From NCBI RefSeq assembly GCF_030758295.1, contig NZ_CP132335.1, positions 2,518,412 to 2,582,411 on the forward strand: 64,000 nt of DNA. Reading direction: 5' to 3'. The translations under genes and the position numbers were made by a program. Numbering within the stretch: the stretch's first letter is position 1; each line of letters begins with the position of its first letter. Below, in pieces: positions 9,381 to 18,909 of the stretch. The notes under the pieces are model-generated. The model searched no databases. It was not told the origin of the DNA and was given only the letters and a program-made list of their open reading frames with translations. This stretch comes from Pararhizobium sp. IMCC21322 (GTDB lineage: Bacteria; Pseudomonadota; Alphaproteobacteria; Rhizobiales; GCA-2746425).

Positions 9381-10114
9381 GTGAACGCCTGACCAAATCG
9401 GAAATTGCACGGCTGGAAGACGTTTCCAGCCGTCTGGGATATAAATTTCGCGATCTCAGCCTGCTGAAGCGCGCCATGACCCATATGAGCATCATTGGCG
9501 ACAGGCAATCCGGCGAAAGCTATCAGCGCCTCGAGTTTCAGGGCGACCGGGTTCTGGCGCTGGTTGTCACTGATATGCTGATGGCCGAGTTTTTGTATGC
9601 CAATGAGGGTGAGCTTGCGCGGCGACTGACGGCTCTGGTGCGCAATGAAACATGCGTGGAAGTTGCGCGGGAGCTTGATCTGGGATCTGCTATCTATCTG
9701 GGGTCCGGGGAAGCCGGCTCCGGGGGACGGCGCAAGAAAGCTATTCTGGGCGATGTTTGCGAAGCAGTTATAGCCGCGATTTATCAAGATGGTGGTTTTG
9801 ACGCGGCACGTGATTTCATTGTGCGCAACTGGCAGCCCAAAATGCACCGCTATAATCAGGCCCAAAGAGACTCCAAAACCGAATTACAGGAATGGGTCCA
9901 GGGCAAGGGGCATGCTGTCCCGAAATATGCAATTGCACGGCGAAGCGGGCCTGACCATGCACCTGAATTTCTGGTCAGTGTGACTGTTGAAGGCTTGCTG
10001 CCAATGGCGGCCGCAGGTGCGTCAAAGCGATCCGCAGAGCATGCTGCGGCCTATCGGTTGCTGCTGCGTGAAGGTGTGATCGAAGAAGAAGAAGGTGGAG
10101 CCAACAATGAGTGA
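9377..10114 (+). CDS. rnc: Ribonuclease III
   Basis: RNase III cuts double-stranded RNA in rRNA maturation and mRNA turnover. The 245-residue product has the N-terminal endonuclease domain, with signature YQRLEFQGDRVLAL and the second acidic cluster GDVCEAVIAAIYQDGG. A C-terminal double-stranded RNA-binding domain follows (KTELQEWVQGKG to the end). The signature reads LEFQGD where LEFLGD is usual; the metal-binding acids are kept. The likely start is TTG at 9377, which overlaps the lepB stop (TTGA). A rare start plus overlap suggests translation coupled to lepB. Confidence 0.95.
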   Translation: MSERLTKSEIARLEDVSSRLGYKFRDLSLLKRAMTHMSIIGDRQSGESYQRLEFQGDRVLALVVTDMLMAEFLYANEGELARRLTALVRNETCVEVARELDLGSAIYLGSGEAGSGGRRKKAILGDVCEAVIAAIYQDGGFDAARDFIVRNWQPKMHRYNQAQRDSKTELQEWVQGKGHAVPKYAIARRSGPDHAPEFLVSVTVEGLLPMAAAGASKRSAEHAAAYRLLLREGVIEEEEGGANNE

Positions 10115-11009
10115 TGACCAGACGCGGTGTGGCTATGTCACTTTTCTCGGGGCCACCAATGCCGGCAAGTCGACCCTTTTGAACCAGATGGTCGGTTCAA
10201 AAGTATCGATTGTCACCCACAAGGTGCAGACCACACGGGCCCTGATCAGGGGCATCGGAATTCATGACCAGACCCAGATCGTCTATATCGATACCCCCGG
10301 CATTTTTGACCCAAGGCGCAGACTTGACCGGGCCATGATCAAAACCGCATGGAGCGGCACTCAGGATGCCGATGTTGTGTGTCTGCTGGTTGATGCCAAG
10401 CGCGGGTTTACCGAAGCCATCAGCGAAATTCTTGAGCGCTTGAAGAGTGTTCGCCAGCCGAAATTGCTGATCCTCAACAAAATCGATCTGGTGCCGCGCA
10501 GCGAGTTGCTGGAATTGACTGAAAAAGCCAACGCTCTGTGCAATTTTGACGAGACTTTCATGGTGTCGGCTCTGAATGGCGATGGCATTGCTGATTTGCT
10601 GAGCTATCTGTGTGCCAAAATGCCGATTGGGCCATGGCTTTATCCCGAAGATCAAGCCTCGGACCTGCCCATGCGTCAACTCGCAGCCGAGATCACCCGG
10701 GAAAAACTGTTCCTGCGTCTTCACGAGGAATTGCCTTATGCCTCGACAGTGGAAACGGAAGACTGGAAAACCCTGAAGGACGGCAGTGCACGGGTGGAAC
10801 AGACCATCTACGTGCAACGGGCGAGCCAGAAGAAAATCGTTATTGGCAAGGGTGGCCAGACCATACGCGGTATCTCAAGTGATGCGCGTCGCGAAATGGC
10901 GGAGATTTACGGCCAGAAGGTACATCTTTTCCTGTTTGTGAAGGTGCGGGAGAACTGGATTGATGATCCGGAGCGCTATCGGGAAATCGGAATTGATTTC
11001 ATACAATAG
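10107..11009 (+). CDS. era: GTPase Era
   Basis: Era is an essential GTPase that binds 16S rRNA during small-subunit assembly. The 300-residue product has P-loop GATNAGKST, the switch region with HKVQTTRALIRG, G3 DTPGIF, and G4 NKID. The C-terminal KH domain shows IVIGKGGQTIRGIS. The ATG at 10107 is preferred because AGGTGGAG lies just upstream; it overlaps the end of rnc by 8 bases. The P-loop carries Thr where Pro is usual (GATNAGKS), which should still bind phosphate. Confidence 0.96.
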   Translation: MSDDQTRCGYVTFLGATNAGKSTLLNQMVGSKVSIVTHKVQTTRALIRGIGIHDQTQIVYIDTPGIFDPRRRLDRAMIKTAWSGTQDADVVCLLVDAKRGFTEAISEILERLKSVRQPKLLILNKIDLVPRSELLELTEKANALCNFDETFMVSALNGDGIADLLSYLCAKMPIGPWLYPEDQASDLPMRQLAAEITREKLFLRLHEELPYASTVETEDWKTLKDGSARVEQTIYVQRASQKKIVIGKGGQTIRGISSDARREMAEIYGQKVHLFLFVKVRENWIDDPERYREIGIDFIQ

Positions 11010-11049
11010 GGTTGGCCCCTTAAGCTCCACGCCCTGAGGGCTTTGTTTC

Positions 11050-11793
11050 ATGGAATGGACGGATCGCGGAACAGTGCTGGGCGTCAGACGCCACGGCGAA
11101 ACCAGCGTCATTCTGGAATTGATGACCGAAAAGCGCGGCCGCCATCTGGGTCTGGTACGTGGTGGTCGCTCCAGAAAGCTGCAGCCCGTACTGCAACCTG
11201 GAAATGATGTTACCGTAACTTGGCGTGCGCGCCTTGATGAGCATCTGGGAACCATGATTGTTGAGCCGCTCAAGTCCCGCGCGGCCGACATTATGCAGGA
11301 TCGTTTGGCATTGAGCGCATTGCAGATGCAGGCGGAATTGCTGCGCCTGTTACCGGAAAGAGAGCCGAACACACAATTATTCACAGCACTGCAGGTGTGT
11401 CTGGAGCATCTGGATGCGCCTTTATTGCTGGCAGAGTTGCTGATCCGCCTGGAACTGGCCGTCCTGGAAGAACTCGGATTTGGACTGGATCTTCACCAAT
11501 GTGTGCAGTCAGGTTCGAATTCCGGACTGATTTATGTCTCACCAAAATCCGGCAGGGCCGTGGGTGCCGCAGCAGGTGAGCCTTATAAAGACCGCCTTTT
11601 GCCACTGCCGCAATATTTGACATTGCAGCATGCAGCAACGGCTGATCGGTCCCATGAGACTTTGTCGCATGGCTTTGCCTTGTCGCATTTCTTCCTGCAA
11701 CGGCATGTTTACAGGCCGCGAGGCATTCAAAACTCTGTACAACGTGAAGAAGCCGTGCGTCTGATCCTTGCCGCCGTGCAGCGTTCCGGCTAA
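11050..11793 (+). CDS. recO: DNA repair protein RecO
   Basis: RecO loads RecA onto SSB-coated gaps with RecR. The 247-residue product starts MEWTDRGTVLGVRRHGETS, the usual RecO opening for the N-terminal OB fold. It continues with RGGRSRKLQPVLQPGN and then a helical C-terminal domain. Only one cysteine is seen in the region where some RecO proteins have a zinc finger (QCVQSG), so no zinc site is expected. It follows era by 40 bases and precedes parC by 9, as in other Rhizobiales. Confidence 0.95.
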   Translation: MEWTDRGTVLGVRRHGETSVILELMTEKRGRHLGLVRGGRSRKLQPVLQPGNDVTVTWRARLDEHLGTMIVEPLKSRAADIMQDRLALSALQMQAELLRLLPEREPNTQLFTALQVCLEHLDAPLLLAELLIRLELAVLEELGFGLDLHQCVQSGSNSGLIYVSPKSGRAVGAAAGEPYKDRLLPLPQYLTLQHAATADRSHETLSHGFALSHFFLQRHVYRPRGIQNSVQREEAVRLILAAVQRSG

Positions 11794-11802
11794 TTCTAAC
11801 TC

Positions 11803-14055
11803 ATGGGCGAAGAACTGATTCCCGAAGGCGAGATTGAACTCATTAATTTGCGCTCCGCATTGGAGGAGCGCTATCTTGCCTATGCGCTATCGACAATCAT
11901 GCATCGTGCCTTGCCGGATGTTCGTGATGGGCTGAAGCCGGTGCATCGCCGCCTGCTGTTCGCCATGCGCCAGTTGAAGCTGGATCCCAAATCATCATTC
12001 AAGAAATCCGCGCGTGTCGTGGGTGATGTGATCGGTAAATACCACCCTCACGGTGACCAGTCAGTCTACGACGCCTTGGTGCGTCTGGCGCAGGATTTCG
12101 CGGTGCGTTATCCGCTGGTGGATGGTCAGGGCAATTTTGGCAATGTCGACGGCGATAATGCAGCTGCCATGCGCTACACCGAAGCGCGGATGACAGAGGT
12201 GGCGAACCGTCTGCTCGAAGGGCTGGATGAGGACGCTGTTGATTTTCGCGAGACGTATGATGGCGAGGAGGAGGAACCGATTGTTCTTCCCGGCAATTTT
12301 CCAAATCTTCTGGCGAATGGCTCATCCGGCATTGCCGTGGGAATGGCAACGTCCATTCCACCGCATAACATCGTCGAATTATGTGATGCATCTCTGCATT
12401 TGATAAAATTTCCCAATGCTGGAATTGAGAAACTCTGCGAGTTTGTAAAAGGGCCTGATTTTCCGACCGGTGGTATTATCGTTGAAAATGAGGCGTCAAT
12501 CCGCACGTCTTATGAAACCGGACGCGGTGGTTTCCGGGTTCGGGCGCGCTGGCACGCAGAAACCCTGTCGCGGGGCACCTATGTCGTTGTTGTCACCGAG
12601 ATTCCCTATCAGGTCCAGAAATCAAAACTGATCGAGAAAATCGCGGAACTACTTCACGTCAAACGCCTGCCGCTGCTGGCCGATATTCGTGATGAATCCG
12701 CCGAAGACATCCGTGTTGTGTTGGAGCCGAAAAGCCGCTCGGTCGATCCGGCTCTTTTGATGGAATCGCTGTTCAAGCTTACAGACTTTGAAAACCGCAT
12801 TTCGCTGAACATGAATGTGCTGTCCCATGGAAAGATTCCAAGGGTTCTGAGTCTACGCAGTGTTTTGCGGGAGTGGTTGGAACACCGCAAGGATGTATTG
12901 GTTCGCCGCACCAAATTCCGTGTAGGCAAGATTGATCACCGCCTGGAGATTTTGGTCGGGTATCTGGTCGCCTTCCTCAATCTTGATGAAGTGATCCGGA
13001 TTATCCGCGAAGAAGACCATCCAAAGGCTGATTTGATGAACGCCTTCGCGCTGACCGATGTTCAGGCTGAGGCCGTTTTGAACATGCGGCTGCGCTCCCT
13101 GCGCAAACTTGAAGAAATGGAGCTGCGTCAGGAACATGAGGATCTGACGGCTGAGCGCGCTGTACTGGCCGAACTTCTGGCTTCAGAAGACCTGCAATGG
13201 GGACGTATCACCGAGCAGATCAGGGATCTCAAGAAAGCATTCGGCCCGGATACGCCTTTGGGCAAGCGGCGCACTGATTTTGCAGTGGCACCGGAACACA
13301 ATCTTGATGACATCCATCAGGCCATGATTGAACGTGAGCCAGTGACAATCGTCTTGTCTCAAAAGGGCTGGATTCGTGCCCTTAAGGGGCATTTGGCTGA
13401 TGCCGAGACATTGACATTCAAGCAGGATGACAGCCTGAAACTTATGTTCCATGCCGAGACCACTGACAAATTGCTGGTGGCAACAACCGGTGGTAAATTT
13501 TACACAATTGGCGCTGACAAACTGCCTGGCGGGCGCGGCCATGGTGAGCCAGTCCGCATTATTGTGGATATGGAGGCGGGCCACGACATTCTGACCGTCT
13601 TCACGCACAAGGCAGGCCGCAAACGACTGCTTTCCAGCACAGAAGGACGTGGCTTCATTGTGTTGGAGGACGATCTTCTTGCAAATACCCGTAAAGGCAA
13701 GCTGGTTCTGAACATATCCGCGCCACACGAGATGGTTCTTTGCCCACCCGCTGTCGGTGACCGTGTTGCGATCGTTGGGCAAAACCGCAAACTACTTGTG
13801 TTCCCTATGGAGCAGATTGCCGAAATGGGCCGCGGCAAGGGCGTACGCCTGCAGCGTTACAAGGACGGCACCGTGTCCGATATCAAGATTTTTGCGGCTG
13901 ATGAAGGCCTCACCTGGAGCGACAGCTCAGGCCGACAATTTAACCGCAGCATGGAAGAGTTGGCCGAATGGGTCGGCGAACGCGCACAGGCTGGCCGCAT
14001 GGCACCGCAAGGCTTCCCAAGAACCAATAAATTTACCGGTTCAACAAGTCTTTAA
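11803..14055 (+). CDS. parC: DNA topoisomerase IV subunit A
   Basis: ParC is the DNA-cleaving subunit of topoisomerase IV, which unlinks daughter chromosomes. The 750-residue product has the N-terminal breakage-reunion domain with the catalytic tyrosine in MRYTEARM (Tyr125), a coiled region, and a C-terminal set of beta-pinwheel repeats ([33 protein letters not shown]). In the quinolone-binding loop it reads [10 protein letters not shown], so the residue matching E. coli Ser80 is Gln86 and the Glu84 match is Asp90. ParC is favoured over GyrA by the short C-terminus without a clear GyrA box. The gene converges with bpt. Confidence 0.94.
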   Translation: MGEELIPEGEIELINLRSALEERYLAYALSTIMHRALPDVRDGLKPVHRRLLFAMRQLKLDPKSSFKKSARVVGDVIGKYHPHGDQSVYDALVRLAQDFAVRYPLVDGQGNFGNVDGDNAAAMRYTEARMTEVANRLLEGLDEDAVDFRETYDGEEEEPIVLPGNFPNLLANGSSGIAVGMATSIPPHNIVELCDASLHLIKFPNAGIEKLCEFVKGPDFPTGGIIVENEASIRTSYETGRGGFRVRARWHAETLSRGTYVVVVTEIPYQVQKSKLIEKIAELLHVKRLPLLADIRDESAEDIRVVLEPKSRSVDPALLMESLFKLTDFENRISLNMNVLSHGKIPRVLSLRSVLREWLEHRKDVLVRRTKFRVGKIDHRLEILVGYLVAFLNLDEVIRIIREEDHPKADLMNAFALTDVQAEAVLNMRLRSLRKLEEMELRQEHEDLTAERAVLAELLASEDLQWGRITEQIRDLKKAFGPDTPLGKRRTDFAVAPEHNLDDIHQAMIEREPVTIVLSQKGWIRALKGHLADAETLTFKQDDSLKLMFHAETTDKLLVATTGGKFYTIGADKLPGGRGHGEPVRIIVDMEAGHDILTVFTHKAGRKRLLSSTEGRGFIVLEDDLLANTRKGKLVLNISAPHEMVLCPPAVGDRVAIVGQNRKLLVFPMEQIAEMGRGKGVRLQRYKDGTVSDIKIFAADEGLTWSDSSGRQFNRSMEELAEWVGERAQAGRMAPQGFPRTNKFTGSTSL

Positions 14056-14147
14056 ATCGACGCCCGGTTGTAATTTAGCAGGCGATACAAGTTTCGTTTG
14101 CAGAAATCCCGGTCAACTGATTCCATAAAAACAATAAATGCTTTGGG

Positions 14148-14891
14148 CTAACCGCGAACCCAGCCGCGATTGCCAAGCCGTTCCTGTGGCTGGAAGCGGC
14201 CTTTATAAGCCATTTTTGGCGAACCTTCGACCAGATACCCGAGATATAAATAGGGTAATCCCATACGCCTGGCGCGTTCCAGGTGCTCAAGGATCATATA
14301 GGTTCCAAGACTGCGAGCGGATTCCGACGGGTCGAAATAGCTGTACACCATCGACAGGCCGTCGCTGAGAACATCACTGAGTGCCACAGCAATAAGGGGT
14401 TTGCGGCTGCGTCCCGTTATTCCGCTGTCAACGTCTCGTTGGCGAAACTCAAAGACACGGGTCTCAACTTCGCTTTCTTCCACCATGGAGGCATAGTCCA
14501 GAACGCTCATATCCGACATGCCACCACCGGGATGACGCGTATCCAGATAGGTGCGGAAAAGATCATATTGTTCGGAACTGGCTTCGGCCTTGCGTTCCTC
14601 TACGATGAGGTCTGTGTTCTTGCGCATGATGCGCTGCATCGATTTGTTGGCCTCAAACTCGGACACAACCACGCGCACGGACATGCAGGCGCGGCAGCGT
14701 TCGCAGGCCGGTCGATAGGCAATGTTCTGACTGCGCCGGAAACCACCCTGGGTCAGAATGTCGTTCAATTCCGAAGCGCGTTCACCGCCCAGATGTGTAA
14801 AGACTTTCCGCTCCTCCTGACCATGCAGATACGGGCAGGGTGAGGGAGCCGTCAGATAGAATTGCGAGGTGTGGGAGGGCCGTTCAGTCAT
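14148..14891 (-). CDS. bpt: Aspartate/glutamate leucyltransferase
   Basis: Bpt moves leucine from leucyl-tRNA to proteins with N-terminal Asp or Glu, marking them for ClpAP through the N-degron pathway. The 247-residue product has the family start ([17 protein letters not shown]), the cysteine cluster [16 protein letters not shown], and the GNAT-like C-terminal region ending near [20 protein letters not shown]. Met at 14891 ([11 protein letters not shown]) is the preferred start; a Met at 14921 adds 10 residues. It is the last gene of a minus-strand run hemB-RDD-bpt, common in Rhizobiales. Confidence 0.95.
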   Translation of the reverse strand: MTERPSHTSQFYLTAPSPCPYLHGQEERKVFTHLGGERASELNDILTQGGFRRSQNIAYRPACERCRACMSVRVVVSEFEANKSMQRIMRKNTDLIVEERKAEASSEQYDLFRTYLDTRHPGGGMSDMSVLDYASMVEESEVETRVFEFRQRDVDSGITGRSRKPLIAVALSDVLSDGLSMVYSYFDPSESARSLGTYMILEHLERARRMGLPYLYLGYLVEGSPKMAYKGRFQPQERLGNRGWVRG

Positions 14892-14949
14892 AATCTGATG
14901 ATAGCCCCTCGACGTTCTCATGCCGTTTCAGTGTCATTTGTGCCCTGAG

Positions 14950-15417
14950 CTACAGATAGTCGCTTCGAACAATATAGGTGCCCAGAATAAGATCATGCAG
15001 CAGACGACCCCGCTCTGTAAACAGCCCAACCAGAACAACAAATGGTGTCAGAAACGAGATTGACAAGTAGAACAGAAGCCCGTGCAGCATGGCGCCGAAT
15101 GGTCCGGAGCGGCTGCCATCATGCAGGCGCATCTGAATACCGGCGAGTTTCATACCCGGAGTGGCCGCATTCGGTCCACCAAGCGTGAAGGCCAGATAGC
15201 CGGCAATAACCAACGGCATGAAGATCAGATAGAGCAGCCACCCCAGTCCAAATGTCGCAATGCCAAGAAGGAGTACGGCAAATCCGGCCACCAATGAGAC
15301 GATCGCGATCATGATGAAGTCGAAAATAAATGCGACGACCCTGCGTGACACAATGCCATCGTAAAGCTCTTTTCGGGTCAAAATGCCGCTTTCGTCAATT
15401 ACAGACATCGAGATCAA
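14950..15417 (-). CDS. RDD family membrane protein
   Basis: A 155-residue protein with three to four hydrophobic segments. It opens with the RDD-type first helix region, here SRRVVAFIFDFIMIAIVS, where the second and third signature residues are changed but the Arg and Asp are kept. Later comes GGPNAATPGMKLAGIQMRLHDG, typical of the family. Its role is unknown; some RDD proteins move ions. It sits between hemB and bpt on the same strand, 70 bases from hemB, and is probably cotranscribed. MSVIDESG at 15408 is an alternative start. Confidence 0.85.
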   Translation of the reverse strand: MISMSVIDESGILTRKELYDGIVSRRVVAFIFDFIMIAIVSLVAGFAVLLLGIATFGLGWLLYLIFMPLVIAGYLAFTLGGPNAATPGMKLAGIQMRLHDGSRSGPFGAMLHGLLFYLSISFLTPFVVLVGLFTERGRLLHDLILGTYIVRSDYL

Positions 15418-15487
15418 TCCTTGTCGTTTTCACTAATTTGTCTTCCTGACACGATATAGGGATCAAATACCAAGACCCAAGAGCAAA

Positions 15488-17038
<1,551 letters not shown>

Positions 17039-17212
17039 CCATGTCCAAGCGCATCAGGAAAACTACAGTTCTTCACGCTGTCTGGGCGGGACTGATAAAA
17101 GGTGATTCAAATCGTCAGATAAGTTGGTTAAGTTTCAGTAATATAAATGAAATCTGAATCCGGCATACACAAATCTTAAACCATCAAATCAAGCATTTGC
17201 AGGTAAGGTTTC

Positions 17213-17231
17213 CTTAAGCGTGAAACTTAAG
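17213..17231. promoter_or_regulatory. Paired CTTAAG elements upstream of ldtR
   Basis: Two copies of the self-complementary hexamer CTTAAG (17213-17218 and 17226-17231) lie 13 bases apart, just over one helical turn, and about 82 bases before the ldtR start. MarR-type dimers bind such symmetric sites, so this could be an autoregulatory operator. No binding data; pattern only. Confidence 0.3.
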
Positions 17232-17312
17232 TGCTTTTTGACGAGCCCGGCCTAGTTTGTGTTCATCAACGAGGGAATAGCCCTCTTACATGTGCAAAGC
17301 AGTATTGGCTGG

Positions 17313-17834
17313 ATGACAATGAAACAGACAACACAATTAGCCCCGATCAACGAAGACAACGACAAGGACGTGGAAGCTGGGCTTCCGCTCTATCTGGAAT
17401 CCGTGACACTTGTAGAGCGGCTTCACCGCCGGCTGCTTGATGTAGTCAAGGACGAGTTCGAGCGAAACGGGGAAGGCGACATTAATGCCGTTCAGGCATT
17501 GCTGCTCTTCAACCTGGGAGACGCAGAGTTGACCGCAGGTGAATTGCGCAGTCGCGGTTACTATCTTGGCTCAAATGTTTCTTATAATCTTAAGAAGCTG
17601 GTCGACATGGGCTATGTCCATCACCAGCGATCACGTACAGACCGTCGATCGGTTCGTGTCCGCTTGACTGAAAAGGGCAAGGAAATCGCTGCCGTGGTGG
17701 ATGGGCTTTACAAGCGCCACATGCGGTCTATCGAAAAGGTCGGTGGTCTTGCCACTGCAGATTTTGAAAACCTCAACAGATCGCTTCAGCGTCTTGAGCG
17801 TTTCTGGACCGACCAGATTCTTTATCGCCTCTGA
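17313..17834 (+). CDS. ldtR: MarR-family transcriptional regulator LdtR
   Basis: The 173-residue product is a winged-helix regulator. The recognition region reads LTAGELRSRGYYLGSNVSYNL, followed by KKLVDMGYVHHQRSRTDRRSVRVRLTEKG, where DRRS(V)RVRLT is the MarR wing. It closely resembles LdtR of Rhizobiales and Liberibacter, which controls the L,D-transpeptidase gene ldtP and stress tolerance. Here ldtP is indeed close, at 18910, with one minus-strand gene between. The ATG at 17313 (MTMKQTTQ) is chosen; the frame extends to 17259. A strong terminator follows at 17866. Confidence 0.85.
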   Translation: MTMKQTTQLAPINEDNDKDVEAGLPLYLESVTLVERLHRRLLDVVKDEFERNGEGDINAVQALLLFNLGDAELTAGELRSRGYYLGSNVSYNLKKLVDMGYVHHQRSRTDRRSVRVRLTEKGKEIAAVVDGLYKRHMRSIEKVGGLATADFENLNRSLQRLERFWTDQILYRL

Positions 17835-17865
17835 GTTTCAACTAAAACGCTTTGTGCATGTCATA

Positions 17866-17900
17866 CCGTCCTGCCTTAAATGGCGGGACGGTTTTTTTTT
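17866..17900 (+). terminator. Rho-independent terminator after ldtR
   Basis: CCGTCCTGCC (17866-17875) pairs with GGCGGGACGG (17882-17891) across the loop TTAAAT, with one G-T pair. Nine T follow (17892-17900). It lies 31 bases after ldtR. The stop codon of the converging DUF1295 gene falls in the loop, so the second arm and T-run also encode that protein's last residues. Confidence 0.88.
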
Positions 17901-18688
17901 GTTATGTGTTGATAGAGCGTTGGCGGCAGAGGCAAAATGGCGCTGGTCTCCAGCTTGTATTGTGAAAATGCCGCCCCGCGGCTGTTCTGCATATGGTCGT
18001 CGGTCATCCTGCCAGTGACACCCACCAGAACAATCGTCAGCACCAGCGGTCCCAGCAAAGAAACAAACGACCCTGTCAGCGCAAGGGCGTAGAGCCCCAG
18101 ACCCCACCAAAGCAGAGCCTCGCCAAAATAATTTGGATGACGGGCCCACGCCCACAAACCTGTCCGTAACAGCTTGGTTGGTTCCGGATTGGAAGATTTG
18201 AAGCGAGCCAATTGATGATCAGCAATCGCTTCAAACACAAGACCAACACAAAACAGGATAACTCCAAATCCCAGCAATGCTCCACCAAGCGGTTCAACTG
18301 ACGGAAGTATCAGGGCTGTATGGAGGGGCGTGGCAATAATCCACATCACCAATGCCTGAAGAAGGAAAATTTTTGGCAGGCTTGCCCACCAGAAAGACGG
18401 ACCACCGCTGGTGCGCATGGCTGCATAGCGCTGATCTTCGCTGGTATGGGCTGCAAACCGGGTGATCAGGTAGAAGCTCAGCCGAACCGCCCAAACCGCA
18501 ATCATGCCAAAAAACAGCAATTGATAAAGGTTTAGCTGATCAATCCGCAGCGCATAGACAGCGCCAATCACTAAAAACCCGACGCCCCAGTAGAAATCCA
18601 CAATGCCTGCATTTTTCAAGGGCAGGTGAAGTGCCCAAAGCACTGCAAACGCGGCCATTGTCACCATCAGGCTTGCGAAAAGAACCAT
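17876..18688 (-). CDS. DUF1295 membrane protein (steroid 5-alpha-reductase-like fold)
   Basis: The 270-residue product has about seven membrane helices. In its C-terminal half is the DUF1295 signature: LLRTGLWAWARHPNYFGEAL, with the HPNYFGE motif that binds cofactor in related isoprenylcysteine methyltransferases and 5-alpha reductases. Substrate is unknown. Its last codons (NRPAI) are encoded inside the hairpin and T-run of the converging ldtR terminator. It diverges from ldtP; the 221-base gap between them holds a CtrA-like site. The N-terminal start MVLFASLMVTM at 18688 fits a membrane protein. Confidence 0.85.
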   Translation of the reverse strand: MVLFASLMVTMAAFAVLWALHLPLKNAGIVDFYWGVGFLVIGAVYALRIDQLNLYQLLFFGMIAVWAVRLSFYLITRFAAHTSEDQRYAAMRTSGGPSFWWASLPKIFLLQALVMWIIATPLHTALILPSVEPLGGALLGFGVILFCVGLVFEAIADHQLARFKSSNPEPTKLLRTGLWAWARHPNYFGEALLWWGLGLYALALTGSFVSLLGPLVLTIVLVGVTGRMTDDHMQNSRGAAFSQYKLETSAILPLPPTLYQHITKKNRPAI

Positions 18689-18715
18689 ATCTGCAATTGA
18701 TCCGTCTTGTTGGAT

Positions 18716-18730
18716 TTAACGCTGTATTAA
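18716..18730. promoter_or_regulatory. CtrA-like binding site (TTAA-N7-TTAA) upstream of ldtP
   Basis: TTAACGCTGTATTAA is an exact TTAA-N7-TTAA match to the full site of the cell-cycle regulator CtrA. A half-site of consensus form TTAACCAT follows at 18783-18790. Both lie between DUF1295 (start 18688, minus) and ldtP (start 18910, plus). CtrA is widespread in this order. Pattern call, no binding evidence. Confidence 0.45.
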
Positions 18731-18864
18731 TGGATACGAAGCGCGCGACAAATTGGGTCACATCTTGTGTGTTTTGGTTTTATTAACCATATCCAGATGA
18801 ATTGGTATTATGGACTGTGAGTATCCGCCGCAAAACTGCCCTCTTTGCATGGCACAAATCCGAG

Positions 18865-18900
18865 ATTCAAATTGGCAACAACATTCAAATTGGCAACAGC
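18865..18900 (+). repeat. Tandem 18-base direct repeat before ldtP
   Basis: Two head-to-tail copies of an 18-base unit (ATTCAAATTGGCAACA plus AC or GC), differing at one position, span 18865-18882 and 18883-18900. They end 9 bases before the ldtP ATG, so they lie in the leader or ribosome-loading zone. The unit length keeps reading frame, so a longer ldtP start would translate them as IQIGN repeats. Confidence 0.8.
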
Positions 18901-18909
18901 AGAGCAGAC

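Noticed and set aside
18802-18909. Longer start for ldtP that would translate the tandem repeat
   Set aside because: It would place 36 residues before a clear export signal; the ATG at 18910 fits the family.
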